From an uncultured Acetobacteraceae bacterium (GTDB lineage: Bacteria; Pseudomonadota; Alphaproteobacteria; Acetobacterales; Acetobacteraceae), in contig CAIXEA010000002.1 in assembly GCA_903918315.1 (NCBI GenBank), positions 1-38,008 of the forward strand: a stretch of 38,008 nucleotides of DNA. The letters are read 5' to 3'. The notes beneath the pieces were generated by a model. That model saw nothing but the letters and a program-made list of their open reading frames with translations. It had not been told where the DNA came from and did no database searches. The translations under genes were made by a program, and so were the position numbers. Shown in pieces: positions 9,076 through 18,735 of this stretch; position 1 is the first letter of the stretch; each line of letters begins with the position of its first letter.

Positions 9076-9089
9076 TTGATCTGCATCAA
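9076..9089. promoter_or_regulatory. FNR/FixK-type binding site
   Basis: TTGAT-CTGC-ATCAA is a perfect match to the FNR/Anr/FixK consensus TTGAT-N4-ATCAA. Its centre at about 9082.5 would place a class II start site (site at -41.5) near 9124 on the plus strand. That is just before the SD sequence GAAGG and the first gene of the cco cluster. It is also placed to act on the divergent SafE-like gene. Microaerobic activation of cbb3 oxidase by this regulator class is well established. Confidence 0.75.
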
Positions 9090-9149
9090 TGCCGCGGTGC
9101 GGCATGAAGCCCAGCGTCCCGTCAGAGCGAGCAGCGAAGGATGGCACGC

Positions 9150-9362
9150 ATGGAAGTCGAGACAAGTGACGTCATTGTCGGCGTGATGATGCTGATATTC
9201 GGCCTGGTTGGGCTGACATTGGCATCAGGCGCGGCCGATGATGAAATGTACGTATTCGGCCTCTCATTGGTCGGCTTTGCCGCCATTTTCGGGGGCGGAC
9301 TGATCAAACGACATTTCGACAAGGTGGAAGCCCGCCTACGGGGGGAGCATCACCATGTCTGA
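9150..9362 (+). CDS. Small two-helix membrane protein preceding ccoN
   Basis: A 70-residue protein with two hydrophobic segments (about residues 8-26 and 34-52) and a charged tail ending in EHHHV. I do not recognise a named family. GAAGG at 9136-9140 is well spaced for ATG 9150; ATG 9141 lies too close to it. The stop overlaps the ccoN start by eight bases, so translation is probably coupled. It is the first gene after the FNR box, which points to a role in cbb3 oxidase expression, assembly or structure, perhaps as an accessory subunit. That role is inferred from position only. Confidence 0.7.
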   Translation: MEVETSDVIVGVMMLIFGLVGLTLASGAADDEMYVFGLSLVGFAAIFGGGLIKRHFDKVEARLRGEHHHV

Positions 9363-10812
9363 CGTCGTGTACCGCAAGCCGGTCCAATACAACGACGCGG
9401 TGGTGAAGAAATTCGTCATCGCGACCATGTTCTGGGGCGTGGTGGCGTTTCTGGTCGGCGTTGTCATCGCCTCCCAGCTCGCCTGGCCGAGCTTGAATCT
9501 GGGCCTGTCATTTACCAACTTCGGGCGTCTCCGCCCCGTGCATACCTCGGGCGCGATCTTCGCTTTCGGGGGTTCGGCGCTGTTCGGCACGTCGTTCTAT
9601 ATCGTCCAGCGCACCTGCCGGGCACGCCTGTTCGGCGGGGAGGCGATGGCGAATTTCATTTTCTGGGGCTACCAGTTTTTCATCGTCATGGCGGCGCTGT
9701 CCTACGTGATGGGCTACAGCCAGGGCCAGGAATATGCCGAACCGGAATGGCATCTGGATCTGTGGCTGACGGTGGTCTGGGTTTGCTACGGCATCGTCTT
9801 CATCGGCACGGTGATGATGCGCGAAGAGCCGCATATCTACGTCGCCAACTGGTTCTTCATGGCGTTCATTCTGACGATCGCGGTACTACACCTTGGCAAC
9901 AACCTGGCGATGCCGGTGTCCCTGTTCACTGCCAAGAGCTACAATGTGGCCTCGGGCGTGCAGAACGCGATGATCCAATGGTGGTATGGCCATAACGCGG
10001 TGGGCTTCTTCCTGACCGCCGGCTTTCTCGGGATGATGTACTACTTCATCCCCAAGGCATCCGGCCGCCCGGTTTATTCGTATCGTATCTCAATCGTGCA
10101 TTTCTGGTCGCTGGTGTTCATGTACATCTGGGCCGGGCCGCATCACCTGCATTGGACCGCGCTGCCCGACTGGACCCAGACGCTGGGCATGGCCTTCTCG
10201 ATCATGCTGTGGATGCCGTCATGGGGCGGCATGATCAACGGCATCATGACCCTGTCGGGGGCCTGGGACAAACTGCGCACTGATCCGGGTCTGCGCTTCT
10301 CAGTCACCGCCGTCGGCTTCTACGGCATGGCCACGTTCGAGGGCCCGGTGATGTCGATCCGCGACGTCAATGCGCTGTCGCATTACACCGACTGGGGTAT
10401 CGGCCATGTGCATTCCGGCGCCCTCGGCTGGGTCGCCTTCATCACCTTCGGCGCGCTCTATTACCTCATCCCCGTGCTCTGGAAGCGGGAGGGGCTGTAT
10501 TCCACCAAGCTCGCATCCTGGCATTTCTGGATCGCAACATTAGGGATCGTGTTCTACATCACCTCGATGTGGGTCGCGGGGATCATGCAGGGCCTGATGT
10601 GGCGCGCCTACGATGCGTTCGGCTTTCTGCAATATTCCTTCTCGGAATCGGTGAACGCCGTGCACCCGTATTACGTCATCCGGATGCTGGGCGGGGTCCT
10701 GTTCCTGAGCGGCATGCTGATCATGGTCTACAACATGATCATGACCGTCCGCAGCCCCTCGACAGCCAGGCGCGCGGCGGTTCCGGCCGATATCGCGATG
10801 GCGGGAGTTTAA
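9355..10812 (+). CDS. ccoN: Cytochrome cbb3 oxidase subunit I
   Basis: A 485-residue catalytic subunit of the high-affinity cbb3-type terminal oxidase, with twelve or so membrane helices. It reduces oxygen at a heme b3-CuB centre. Expected copper ligands are His213 ([10 protein letters not shown]) and His263/His264 (WAGPHHLHW). His63 (RPVHTSG) and His351/His353 ([10 protein letters not shown]) match the family's heme-ligand positions. The length is typical. It is translationally coupled to the small protein before it and followed four bases later by ccoO. Confidence 0.97.
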   Translation: MSDVVYRKPVQYNDAVVKKFVIATMFWGVVAFLVGVVIASQLAWPSLNLGLSFTNFGRLRPVHTSGAIFAFGGSALFGTSFYIVQRTCRARLFGGEAMANFIFWGYQFFIVMAALSYVMGYSQGQEYAEPEWHLDLWLTVVWVCYGIVFIGTVMMREEPHIYVANWFFMAFILTIAVLHLGNNLAMPVSLFTAKSYNVASGVQNAMIQWWYGHNAVGFFLTAGFLGMMYYFIPKASGRPVYSYRISIVHFWSLVFMYIWAGPHHLHWTALPDWTQTLGMAFSIMLWMPSWGGMINGIMTLSGAWDKLRTDPGLRFSVTAVGFYGMATFEGPVMSIRDVNALSHYTDWGIGHVHSGALGWVAFITFGALYYLIPVLWKREGLYSTKLASWHFWIATLGIVFYITSMWVAGIMQGLMWRAYDAFGFLQYSFSESVNAVHPYYVIRMLGGVLFLSGMLIMVYNMIMTVRSPSTARRAAVPADIAMAGV

Positions 10813-10816
10813 GACC

Positions 10817-11533
10817 ATGTTCATCCGTCACGAAACCATCGAGAAGAACGCCTTTCTGATGCTGATCCTGACCTTGCTGGTCATCTCCATCGGCGGCATC
10901 GTGGAAGTCATCCCGCTGTTCACGATCGAGACGACAGTCGAACATGTCACGGGCGTGCGTCCTTATACGCCGCTCGAGTCCCGTGGCCGTGACATCTACG
11001 TGCGGGAGGGTTGCTATACCTGCCACAGCCAGATGATCCGCGCCCTGCGTGATGAGGTCGAACGGTACGGCCACTACTCCATCGCCGCCGAGAGCATGTA
11101 TGATCATCCGTTCCAGTGGGGATCCAAGCGCATTGGCCCCGATCTGGCCCGTGTGGGCGGCAAGTACTCGAACGACTGGCACTATGCGCATCTGATCAAC
11201 GCCCAGAGTGTGGTACCGGAATCGTTGATGCCGCATTACGCCTTCCTGGCGGACACCCGGCTCGATCTCGATGATCTGACCAAACGATTGAAAGCGCAAC
11301 GCGCCGTCGGTGTCCCCTACACGGATGAACAGATCGCCAATGCGCAGGCCGACGCGCGTACCCAAACGGATACGAATGCGGATCAGAAGGCCTTACTGAA
11401 GCGTTATCCCAAGGCTGTCGCGGTCGGGACCGGTGGCACCATCACCGAAATGGACGCGCTCATCGCGTATCTCCAGGTGCTTGGAACGATGGTTGATTTC
11501 GCCGATCCGGCAAATGAAAACCTGCGGCAATAG
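10817..11533 (+). CDS. ccoO: Cytochrome cbb3 oxidase subunit II, monoheme cytochrome c
   Basis: A 238-residue membrane-anchored cytochrome c. An N-terminal transmembrane anchor (about residues 12-35) precedes the periplasmic domain with heme motif CYTCH at residues 66-70. Met in ESLMPHY is the likely axial ligand. CcoO relays electrons from CcoP to CcoN. It begins four bases after ccoN and is followed by ccoQ ten bases on. Confidence 0.97.
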   Translation: MFIRHETIEKNAFLMLILTLLVISIGGIVEVIPLFTIETTVEHVTGVRPYTPLESRGRDIYVREGCYTCHSQMIRALRDEVERYGHYSIAAESMYDHPFQWGSKRIGPDLARVGGKYSNDWHYAHLINAQSVVPESLMPHYAFLADTRLDLDDLTKRLKAQRAVGVPYTDEQIANAQADARTQTDTNADQKALLKRYPKAVAVGTGGTITEMDALIAYLQVLGTMVDFADPANENLRQ

Positions 11534-11542
11534 GGGGCGGAG

Positions 11543-11689
11543 ATGATGGCACTGATCCAATGGCTGCAACATCACTCCGTGGTGATGATGTTTCTGGTTT
11601 TTATCATGATCCTCGTCACCACTTTCTGGCCTGGTCAGAAGGCGATGTTCGACAAAGCCGCTCATATCCCGCTCGACGACGATCGCTGA
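11543..11689 (+). CDS. ccoQ: Cytochrome cbb3 oxidase small subunit CcoQ
   Basis: A 48-residue single-helix protein starting MMALIQWLQHH, with a hydrophobic helix at about residues 13-29, the typical FWPGQK turn and an acidic end. CcoQ helps hold CcoP in the oxidase complex. GGGGGCGGAG just upstream is a strong ribosome binding site; ATG 11546 is an alternative start. Position between ccoO and ccoP is canonical. Confidence 0.92.
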   Translation: MMALIQWLQHHSVVMMFLVFIMILVTTFWPGQKAMFDKAAHIPLDDDR

Positions 11690-11702
11690 GGAGCCCGGAA
11701 CA

Positions 11703-12566
11703 ATGCCCACGAAAATCGAGAAGGACTCCGTCACCGGCGAAATGACCACCGGTCACGAATGGGACGGGCTGAAGGAACTGAACCGTCCGCTTCCAAAATG
11801 GTGGATCTATATCCTCTATGCCACCATGGCATGGGCGGTCGTCTGGTGCGTGCTCTATCCGTCCGTTCCGGGCCTGACCGGGTATTATCATGGCACGCTC
11901 GGCTATTCGCAGCGAACCACGGTCGATCGCGATGTCGCCGCCGTCGCGAAACAGCGCGGCACCTATATGGCGCGCATCAAGACCCTGCCGTTCGCCGATA
12001 TCCGCAAGGACCCGCAATTGCTGGCGGTGGCGGAAACCGCCGGGCGCATCACCTTCGCCAATAATTGCCAGCCCTGCCATGGGGCCGGTGGCGGCGGCAA
12101 CCCGGGCTATCCCGCTTTGGCGGCGGGCAACTGGATATGGGGTGGCAAGCTGGAAGACATCCAGCAAACCCTGATCTACGGCATCCGCAGCGGCCTCGAT
12201 AACGCGCGGCAGAGCCAGATGCCCCGCTTCGGCGCCGACGCCATGCTGAAACCGGCGGAGATCGAGCAGATCGCCGACTATGTCATGGTCCTCTACGGCA
12301 AATCCAACGGCGATGCCGCGGCGGGCAAGAAGCTGTTCGCGGAGAACTGCGTCGCCTGTCACGGTGCCAATGGAGAGGGCATTCGTGAGGTTGGCGGGCC
12401 ACGCCTGGCGTCCAAAGCCCATCTCCTGGGGGATGATCGCGCGACGGTCATCGCGCAGATCAACAACCCCCGCATGGGCGTTATGCCAAACTGGAACACC
12501 CGCCTCGACGAAGCCACGATCAAGAGTGTCACCCTGTACGTTCATGCACTGGGGGGCGGCGAATAG
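11703..12566 (+). CDS. ccoP: Cytochrome cbb3 oxidase subunit III, diheme cytochrome c
   Basis: A 287-residue diheme cytochrome c that accepts electrons for the oxidase. The N-terminal region (HEWDGLKELNRPLPKWW) is the conserved CcoP opening, followed by a transmembrane helix near residues 36-55. Two periplasmic heme motifs are present: CQPCH at 122-126 and CVACH at 216-220. It starts 13 bases after ccoQ and is followed six bases later by ccoG. Confidence 0.97.
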   Translation: MPTKIEKDSVTGEMTTGHEWDGLKELNRPLPKWWIYILYATMAWAVVWCVLYPSVPGLTGYYHGTLGYSQRTTVDRDVAAVAKQRGTYMARIKTLPFADIRKDPQLLAVAETAGRITFANNCQPCHGAGGGGNPGYPALAAGNWIWGGKLEDIQQTLIYGIRSGLDNARQSQMPRFGADAMLKPAEIEQIADYVMVLYGKSNGDAAAGKKLFAENCVACHGANGEGIREVGGPRLASKAHLLGDDRATVIAQINNPRMGVMPNWNTRLDEATIKSVTLYVHALGGGE

Positions 12567-12572
12567 CCCTCC

Positions 12573-14042
12573 ATGGCACATATCTCCAAACTCGATCGCC
12601 AGCGGCAGCTGGAGCAGGAAGAGGCCGGGCAGCATCTGTTCGCCAACCGCGTCCGCGTTTACCCTAAGACGGTACACGGACCGGTCCGGCGCTTCAAATG
12701 GGCGGTTCTGGCCTTCTGCCTGGCGCTATACTACCTGCTGCCGTGGCTGCGTTGGTCGCGCGGTGTGACCCAGCCGAGCCAGGCGGTGTTGCTCGATATC
12801 TTTCATGAGCGGTTCTATTTCTTCAATCTCGAGTTCTGGCCTCAGGATATCTACTATCTGACCGGCTTGCTGATTATGGGCGCGGTGGCGCTGTTCCTGG
12901 TCACCAGCCTGGTCGGCCGCGTCTGGTGCGGATACACCTGTCCGCAAACGGTCTGGACCGATCTGTTCATGTGGATCGAAGCCAAGATCGAAGGCGACCG
13001 CAACGAACGTATGAAGCGCGACGCCGCGCCGATGACCCTGGACACCGCCTGGCGCAAGGCCGCCAAGCACAGCGCCTGGCTGTTCATCGCCTTTTGGACC
13101 GGCGGCGCATGGATCATGTATTACGTCGACGCACCGACGGTGACAGTCGAATTCTGGACCGGCACCGCTTCGACTCCGGTCTATTTCTTCACCGGCCTGT
13201 TCACCGCCACCACATATCTGTTGGCGGGTTGGGCACGCGAGCAGGTCTGCACTTATATGTGCCCCTGGCCGCGCTTTCAGTCGGCGATGCTGGACGAGCA
13301 GAGCCTGACGGTGACCTATCAGGCCTGGCGTGGTGAGCCCCGCGTTCGCGGCAAACGCACCGAGGGCCTGGGTGGTGATTGTGTCGATTGCGGTGCCTGC
13401 GTCACCGCCTGCCCCACCGGCATCGACATCCGCGACGGGATCCAGATGGAATGCATCAATTGCGGCCTCTGCATCGACGCCTGCAATCATGTGATGGAGC
13501 GGGTTGGCCGCCCGGCCGGACTGGTCACCTGGGACACGCTGGCGGACCAGGCGGCGAAGGCCGCGGGAACCCATGCCGGGTTCAAATTCCTGCGCCCGCG
13601 AACCATTATCTACCTCTCGGCCCTCGTGATCGCCGCCGTGGTGATGGTGGGCGCGCTGATCATGCGCCCTGGTATTGGCCTGTCGGTGCAACACGACCGA
13701 GCGCCCTTGTTCGTTCGCTTAGCCGACGGGAATCTGCGAAACGGCTATACCATCAAGATCATCAACAAGGCGCAAAGTCCGGTCACGTTCGAGCTGACCA
13801 CCAGCGCCCTGCCGGGTGCCGTTCTGACGGAAGCGGATGAAGGGCTGGGACCCGCCACCCATCTGGGCCTGCCTGTCAGAGCCGATTCAGTCGGTACGTT
13901 CCGTGTGCTGATCACCGGCCTGCCGGCATCGTTCATCGATGGTTCCGCACCCATTGCATTCCACCTGCTCGACACCTCAACGGGTGAAACCTCGACCTAT
14001 CACTCGGTCTTCATGGGTCCCAATAACGGAGAGCATCGATGA
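12573..14042 (+). CDS. ccoG: cbb3 oxidase assembly protein CcoG (FixG)
   Basis: A 489-residue membrane iron-sulfur protein, known in this family as a Cu(II) reductase supplying Cu(I) for oxidase assembly. Several N-terminal helices include a WCGYTCPQTVW segment. Two [4Fe-4S] motifs follow: Cys270/273/276/280 and Cys294/297/300/304. A further helix near residue 350 precedes a periplasmic Ig-like C-terminal domain. The last codons overlap ccoH in an ATGA arrangement. Confidence 0.96.
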   Translation: MAHISKLDRQRQLEQEEAGQHLFANRVRVYPKTVHGPVRRFKWAVLAFCLALYYLLPWLRWSRGVTQPSQAVLLDIFHERFYFFNLEFWPQDIYYLTGLLIMGAVALFLVTSLVGRVWCGYTCPQTVWTDLFMWIEAKIEGDRNERMKRDAAPMTLDTAWRKAAKHSAWLFIAFWTGGAWIMYYVDAPTVTVEFWTGTASTPVYFFTGLFTATTYLLAGWAREQVCTYMCPWPRFQSAMLDEQSLTVTYQAWRGEPRVRGKRTEGLGGDCVDCGACVTACPTGIDIRDGIQMECINCGLCIDACNHVMERVGRPAGLVTWDTLADQAAKAAGTHAGFKFLRPRTIIYLSALVIAAVVMVGALIMRPGIGLSVQHDRAPLFVRLADGNLRNGYTIKIINKAQSPVTFELTTSALPGAVLTEADEGLGPATHLGLPVRADSVGTFRVLITGLPASFIDGSAPIAFHLLDTSTGETSTYHSVFMGPNNGEHR

Positions 14043-14509
14043 CGAACGCAATGAGCTGGCGGCGCTATCCTTGGATCATCGCCTTGGGCATGTCCGTCGT
14101 GATCGCGGTGAACATTGGCATGATCACCGCGGCGCTGCGCACGTTTCCTGGCACGGCGAGCGGCGGCGAAGGCTTCGATCTGTCCAACCGCTACAACGCC
14201 GTGATCGAGCGGACCCAGCAACAGGCGTCGCTGGGCTGGACCATCGAGGCTGTCGCGGACGCGGAGGGTCACCCGGCCCTGGATCTCAAAGACGCGACCG
14301 GTGCGCCCCTGACCGGGGCCAGCATCGCGGCGAGCGTGCAACGCCCCGTCGGGGCCGAGCACACCACCATGATGGCGTTCCATGAGGTCCGGCCTGGCCG
14401 GTATGCCGGCGATGCCGCCCTGCCTTTGCCGGGGCAATGGCTTGTGCTGCTGACCGCCTCGGCGCGCGGCCATGAGGTGACCGCGACCCGGCGGATCGTG
14501 GTGAAGTGA
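14039..14509 (+). CDS. ccoH: cbb3 oxidase assembly protein CcoH (FixH)
   Basis: A 156-residue protein with one N-terminal membrane helix (about residues 11-33) and a periplasmic domain. CcoH interacts with the oxidase and is needed for its assembly or stability. The ATGA overlap with ccoG and the GTGA overlap with ccoI indicate translational coupling. The sequence is only loosely conserved in the family, and context gives much of the support. Confidence 0.9.
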   Translation: MTNAMSWRRYPWIIALGMSVVIAVNIGMITAALRTFPGTASGGEGFDLSNRYNAVIERTQQQASLGWTIEAVADAEGHPALDLKDATGAPLTGASIAASVQRPVGAEHTTMMAFHEVRPGRYAGDAALPLPGQWLVLLTASARGHEVTATRRIVVK

Positions 14510-16878
14510 GCGCCAGCCTCACCCTTGACGCGACCACGGACACGGTGGACGCCACATGCGCCCATTGTGGCGCGAATATGCCCGCCGGCAACCGGTTCTG
14601 CTGCCCGGGTTGCGCGGCCGCATTTGAAACGATCCAAAAACTCGGCCTGGGCCGCTACTATCAGCAACGCCTGCTGGATCCGGACATGCGCGCGCCCCGT
14701 CCGGACGCCAACACCGGTCCCGATCTCAATCGGTTCATCACCACCAACCCGGACGGGACGCATTCGCTCTCCCTGGCGGTGGACGGACTGCAATGCGGCG
14801 CCTGCGTTTGGCTGATCGAATCGGTCCTGGCCCGCCAGCCGCGGATCACGGCCGGCCGGGTGAACATGACAAGCCGGCACCTGAAGCTCAGCTGGGCCGG
14901 ACCGGCCAGTTATGCCGCCACCCTGGCCACGGTGGTGGAACAGCTCGGCTACCGGCTGGTGCCATTCGACCCCCGCGCCTTGTCGGCGTCACGCGATCGC
15001 ACCGGCCGCGCCTTGTTACGCGCCCTCGCCGTCGCCGGTTTCGCCGCCGGCAATGTGATGCTCATCTCCATCGGTCTATGGGCCGGGGAGGCTGCGGGTT
15101 GGCTGGCGAACATGGGGCCCGCGACGCGCGACCTGCTGCACTGGGTATCGGCGCTGATCGCCTTGCCCGCGATCGCCTATGCCGGGATGCCGTTCTTCGC
15201 CTCCGCGGCCAACGCGCTCCGTCAGCGTCGCACGAACATGGATGTGCCGATAAGCGTCGGGGTGATCCTGGTGACGTCCATGAGCCTCCATGAGACTCTG
15301 ACGCACGGCCATGACACCTATTTCGACTCAGCCATTACATTACTGTTCTTTCTGCTGATCGGGCGGGTCCTGGACCATCGTGCCCGCGGCGCGGCGCGTG
15401 CGACAGCGGAACAATTGCTGACCCTGCGGGCACAGGATGTCGCACTTCTGCATGCCGATGGCACCACAACCCGGCAGGCGCAACAATCCGTCGTGCCCGG
15501 CGATCTCATATTCGTAAGCATGGGCGAACGGATCGGCTGCGATGGGGTCGTGGAACGGGGGATGTCGCAGATCGATGCCAGCCTGGTGACCGGCGAAAGC
15601 CTGCCCAGAGTGGCCGCGCCAGGTGCGCCGGTCTTCGCCGGCACGCTCAATTTAGGGGAGCCTCTGACGATCCGCGCGACGGCGACCGGCGATTCCACGC
15701 TGCTGGCCGATTGCGTGCGCCTTATTGAGGCGGCGGAAGCGCGGCGGTCGCGCTTCGTGGTTTTGGCGGATCGGGTCGCTCGCCGCTACGCACCCGCCGT
15801 GCATGTGACGGCGCTGGTCACGTTCCTGTGGTGGTATGGCGTGCAGGGAGTCACACTCAGCCAGGCCTTGCTGACGGCGAGCGCGGTTCTGATCATCACC
15901 TGCCCCTGCGCCTTGGCGCTGGCGGTTCCGGCGGTGCAGGTGATCGTGACCTCCCGCCTGTTCCGGGCGGGCGTGCTGCTGAAATCCGCGACGGCCCTGG
16001 AACGTCTGGCCTTGGTCGACACGGTTGTGTTCGACAAGACCGGCACGCTGACGGAACCTTTGCTGGCGCTCGATGCGCATGACGGCGACGCGGCGGTTCT
16101 GCGCGAAGCGGCATCCCTGGCCGCCAATAGCCGCCACCCCTTGGCCCGGGCGCTGGTCGCCGCGGCTGGTCCCGTGTCGATCGCGCCCGGCGTCACTGAA
16201 TACCCAGGGCAAGGGCTGCGCGGCGGCACGGGCAGCCTGGGCAGCCGAACGTTCTGCGGCGTCGAAATCGCGACCCCGGCCGAGGCACCGGAATTGTGGT
16301 TTGCCCGCCCCGGCCAGACGCCGGTATGCTTTCGTTTCGGCGAACGTCCAAGGCCGGATGCCGCCGAAACGGTGGCGCGCCTGCGGGCTCTCGGTCTGGA
16401 GAGTCACATCATCTCAGGCGATCAGCCGGCCGCGGTTGAGCGGGTGGCACGCGCGCTGGGCATTCGCGATTGGCATGCGGGCTGCTCACCCACCCAAAAA
16501 ACCGCCATGATCGAGGCCTTGGCGCAGCGCGGGCATCGGGTCCTGATGGTGGGTGACGGACTCAATGACAGCCCATCCCTGGCCGCGGCTTATGTGTCGG
16601 CCTCCCCGGCGACGGCCGCCGATATCAGCCAGACCGTCGCTGATATGGTCTTTCAGGGTATCAACCTCTCGCCGGTGGCGGCCGTTATCGCGGCTGCCCG
16701 CCGGGCCCGCGCGATCATGCGACAGAACCTGATGCTCGCCGTCGGCTATAATCTGCTGATGGTACCCCTGGCCATCGCCGGCTGGGTGACCCCATGGCTG
16801 GCCGCGGCGGCGATGTCGAGTTCGTCGCTGCTGGTCATGGCCAATAGTTTTCGACTGCACCGGGGCACCCGCGCATGA
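14506..16878 (+). CDS. ccoI: Copper-transporting P1B-type ATPase CcoI (FixI)
   Basis: A 790-residue copper-exporting ATPase that delivers copper for cbb3 oxidase. A Cys-rich N-terminus (about residues 19-37) precedes an HMA domain with Cys97-x-x-Cys100. Eight membrane helices, the TGES actuator motif at 362-365, the ion-site CPC at 466-468, the phosphorylated Asp510 in DKTGT and the hinge GDGLNDSP from 683 are all present. The start is GTG, overlapping the ccoH stop as GTGA. The stop overlaps ccoS as ATGA. Confidence 0.96.
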   Translation: MSASLTLDATTDTVDATCAHCGANMPAGNRFCCPGCAAAFETIQKLGLGRYYQQRLLDPDMRAPRPDANTGPDLNRFITTNPDGTHSLSLAVDGLQCGACVWLIESVLARQPRITAGRVNMTSRHLKLSWAGPASYAATLATVVEQLGYRLVPFDPRALSASRDRTGRALLRALAVAGFAAGNVMLISIGLWAGEAAGWLANMGPATRDLLHWVSALIALPAIAYAGMPFFASAANALRQRRTNMDVPISVGVILVTSMSLHETLTHGHDTYFDSAITLLFFLLIGRVLDHRARGAARATAEQLLTLRAQDVALLHADGTTTRQAQQSVVPGDLIFVSMGERIGCDGVVERGMSQIDASLVTGESLPRVAAPGAPVFAGTLNLGEPLTIRATATGDSTLLADCVRLIEAAEARRSRFVVLADRVARRYAPAVHVTALVTFLWWYGVQGVTLSQALLTASAVLIITCPCALALAVPAVQVIVTSRLFRAGVLLKSATALERLALVDTVVFDKTGTLTEPLLALDAHDGDAAVLREAASLAANSRHPLARALVAAAGPVSIAPGVTEYPGQGLRGGTGSLGSRTFCGVEIATPAEAPELWFARPGQTPVCFRFGERPRPDAAETVARLRALGLESHIISGDQPAAVERVARALGIRDWHAGCSPTQKTAMIEALAQRGHRVLMVGDGLNDSPSLAAAYVSASPATAADISQTVADMVFQGINLSPVAAVIAAARRARAIMRQNLMLAVGYNLLMVPLAIAGWVTPWLAAAAMSSSSLLVMANSFRLHRGTRA

Positions 16879-17021
16879 CCGTGATCCTGTATCTGTTGGC
16901 GGCAAGCCTGGTGCTGGGCGGCGGCGGGCTGGCTTTGTTTCTGTGGTCACTCCGCGCCGGTCAATTCGAAGACCTGGACGGGGCGGCCCATCGTATCCTG
17001 TACGAAGACGATCCTGACTGA
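16875..17021 (+). CDS. ccoS: cbb3 oxidase maturation protein CcoS
   Basis: A 48-residue single-helix protein. The hydrophobic segment LAASLVLGGGGLALFLWSL is followed by GQFEDLDGAAHRIL and an acidic end, matching the CcoS pattern (membrane helix, then GQFDDLEGPAxRIL-like motif). CcoS is required for cofactor insertion into CcoN. ATGA overlap with ccoI makes it the last gene of the cluster. Confidence 0.93.
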   Translation: MTVILYLLAASLVLGGGGLALFLWSLRAGQFEDLDGAAHRILYEDDPD

Positions 17022-17075
17022 CATCGGAGATCAGACCGGTGTAGCGTGATAGAGCACCCGCACCGGAGCCCCAGG

Positions 17076-18701
17076 ATGTCCACGGAACCGTATTTTCTGA
17101 GCATCGCCGACGCCGCCCGCCTGATCGAGCAAAAAGAGATCTCACCAGTCGAGTTGACAAAGGTGTTCCTCGACCGCATCGACGATCTGAACCCTCAGCT
17201 CAATGCCTATATCACCGTCACCGCCGGCCACGCGCTCGCCCAGGCGCGGGAAGCCGAGCAGGAGATCATGGACGGCACCTATCGCGGCCCGATGCACGGC
17301 ATCCCCTATGGCCTGAAGGACATCTACTGCACCGCCGGCATTCGCACGACCGGCCATTCCCGCACCCGCGCGGATTACGTGCCGGCCTTCGATGCCACCA
17401 CGGTGACCAAACTGAACGCGGCCGGGGCGGTCCTGCTGGGTAAACTGTCCACGCATGAATTCGCGCATGGCGGGCCATCCTTCGACCTGCCCTGGCCGGC
17501 CGCGCGCAACCCATGGAACCGCGACCATGTGACGGGAGGCTCGTCGAGCGGCTCTGGCGCCGGGGTGGCAGCGGGGCTGATGATGGGGTCGTTGGGCTCC
17601 GACACCGGTGGCTCGATCCGCAATCCGGCCGCCTTATGCGGACTTGTGGGTTTGAAGCCGACCTATGGCCTGGTGAGCCGGGCGGGCGTTTATACGAATT
17701 CGTTCAGTTATGACAGCGCGGGTCCCATGACCTGGACGGTGAAAGATTGCGCCATCCTGCTGCAGACCATCGCTGGGCACGACCCGTTCGACCCGGCCAG
17801 TGCCAACCGGGACGTCCCGGATTACCGCGCGGCGCTGACCGGATCGATCAAGGGCCTGCGTATTGGTGTGCTGCGCCATCTCTATGAAGACGACGTTCCC
17901 ACGATCCCCGCGGTGAAAGCCGCGATGGAAGCGGCCTTCGACGTGCTGCGGGGCCTGGGCGCGGTGCTGGAGGATGTGCGCATCCGCAACGCCCACGATT
18001 ATCACGACGTGAAGATCACCGGCGCTGAATCGGAGCTTTACGCGGTGCATGAGCCGGTGTTGCGCAAGCGCCTTGCCGATTTCGGGGAGGACTTCCTGGG
18101 CCGGGCTTTGGGCGCGCTGCTGATCTCCAGCGCCGACTACGTGCAGGCGAGCCGTCAGCGCCGATTGATGATCGAGGAGATGCAGCCGGTTTACGACAAA
18201 TACGATGTGCTGCTGACCGCGGCGCCAGGCCCGGCCGGGCGTCTGGACGCGTGGCGGACCATCAATTTCTGGGAAAAAAGCTCCCTGACCACACCATTCA
18301 ACGTGCTGGGCGGGCCGGCCTTGGCGCAATGCATCGGCTTCACTGAGTCCGGGTTACCGATGTCCATGCAGGTTGCCGGTCGGCCGTTCGACGACGCCAC
18401 GGTCCTGCGTGTCGCGCATGCGTATGAAATGGCGACGCCCTGGCGATCCCGGCGCCCGGTGCTGGACCCGGATGCGGTGTTCCCCGCCGAACAGCCACCG
18501 GTGCCGCCCCCTGCCAAGGCCGATATCAGCCAGGCACGCCGCGATGAGATCGCGGCGATCTGCAAACGGGCCGGTTTGGTATTAAATGACCGCCATTTCG
18601 AGCAGCTTTGCGCGACCGCGCCGCATGTCGAGGCGATGGTGGCCCGGCTGTGGCGTGATGCGGAATTCTACGACGAGCCGAGCCAGATCTTCGTGCCGTG
18701 A
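17076..18701 (+). CDS. Amidase (amidase-signature family) with C-terminal tail
   Basis: A 541-residue amidase-signature hydrolase. The Ser-cisSer-Lys triad can be placed as Lys81 (GLKDIYC), Ser156 (in GGSSSGSGAG) and Ser180 (SDTGGSIRN). The spacings of 75 and 24 residues equal those of well-studied family members. It cleaves an amide bond of an unknown small substrate. The last 60 or so residues (from DISQARRDE) lie beyond the catalytic domain and resemble a GatC/AtzG-like helical tail. The start at 17076 has GGAG upstream. It lies 54 bases after ccoS but looks functionally unrelated. Confidence 0.92.
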   Translation: MSTEPYFLSIADAARLIEQKEISPVELTKVFLDRIDDLNPQLNAYITVTAGHALAQAREAEQEIMDGTYRGPMHGIPYGLKDIYCTAGIRTTGHSRTRADYVPAFDATTVTKLNAAGAVLLGKLSTHEFAHGGPSFDLPWPAARNPWNRDHVTGGSSSGSGAGVAAGLMMGSLGSDTGGSIRNPAALCGLVGLKPTYGLVSRAGVYTNSFSYDSAGPMTWTVKDCAILLQTIAGHDPFDPASANRDVPDYRAALTGSIKGLRIGVLRHLYEDDVPTIPAVKAAMEAAFDVLRGLGAVLEDVRIRNAHDYHDVKITGAESELYAVHEPVLRKRLADFGEDFLGRALGALLISSADYVQASRQRRLMIEEMQPVYDKYDVLLTAAPGPAGRLDAWRTINFWEKSSLTTPFNVLGGPALAQCIGFTESGLPMSMQVAGRPFDDATVLRVAHAYEMATPWRSRRPVLDPDAVFPAEQPPVPPPAKADISQARRDEIAAICKRAGLVLNDRHFEQLCATAPHVEAMVARLWRDAEFYDEPSQIFVP

Positions 18702-18705
18702 GGCC

Positions 18706-18728
18706 CCCGCGCGCTGCTGGCGCGCGGG
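18706..18728. terminator. Bidirectional hairpin between convergent genes
   Basis: A nine-base GC stem (CCCGCGCGC / GCGCGCGGG) with loop TGCTG lies between the amidase stop and the end of the DUF6481 gene on the other strand. It probably serves both, although there is no T-run. Confidence 0.5.
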
Positions 18729-18735
18729 ACCCGGT

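Noticed and set aside
12726-13694. 322-codon minus-strand frame across ccoG
   Set aside because: CcoG on the plus strand has both iron-sulfur motifs and correct operon context; the opposite frame is a GC-bias shadow.
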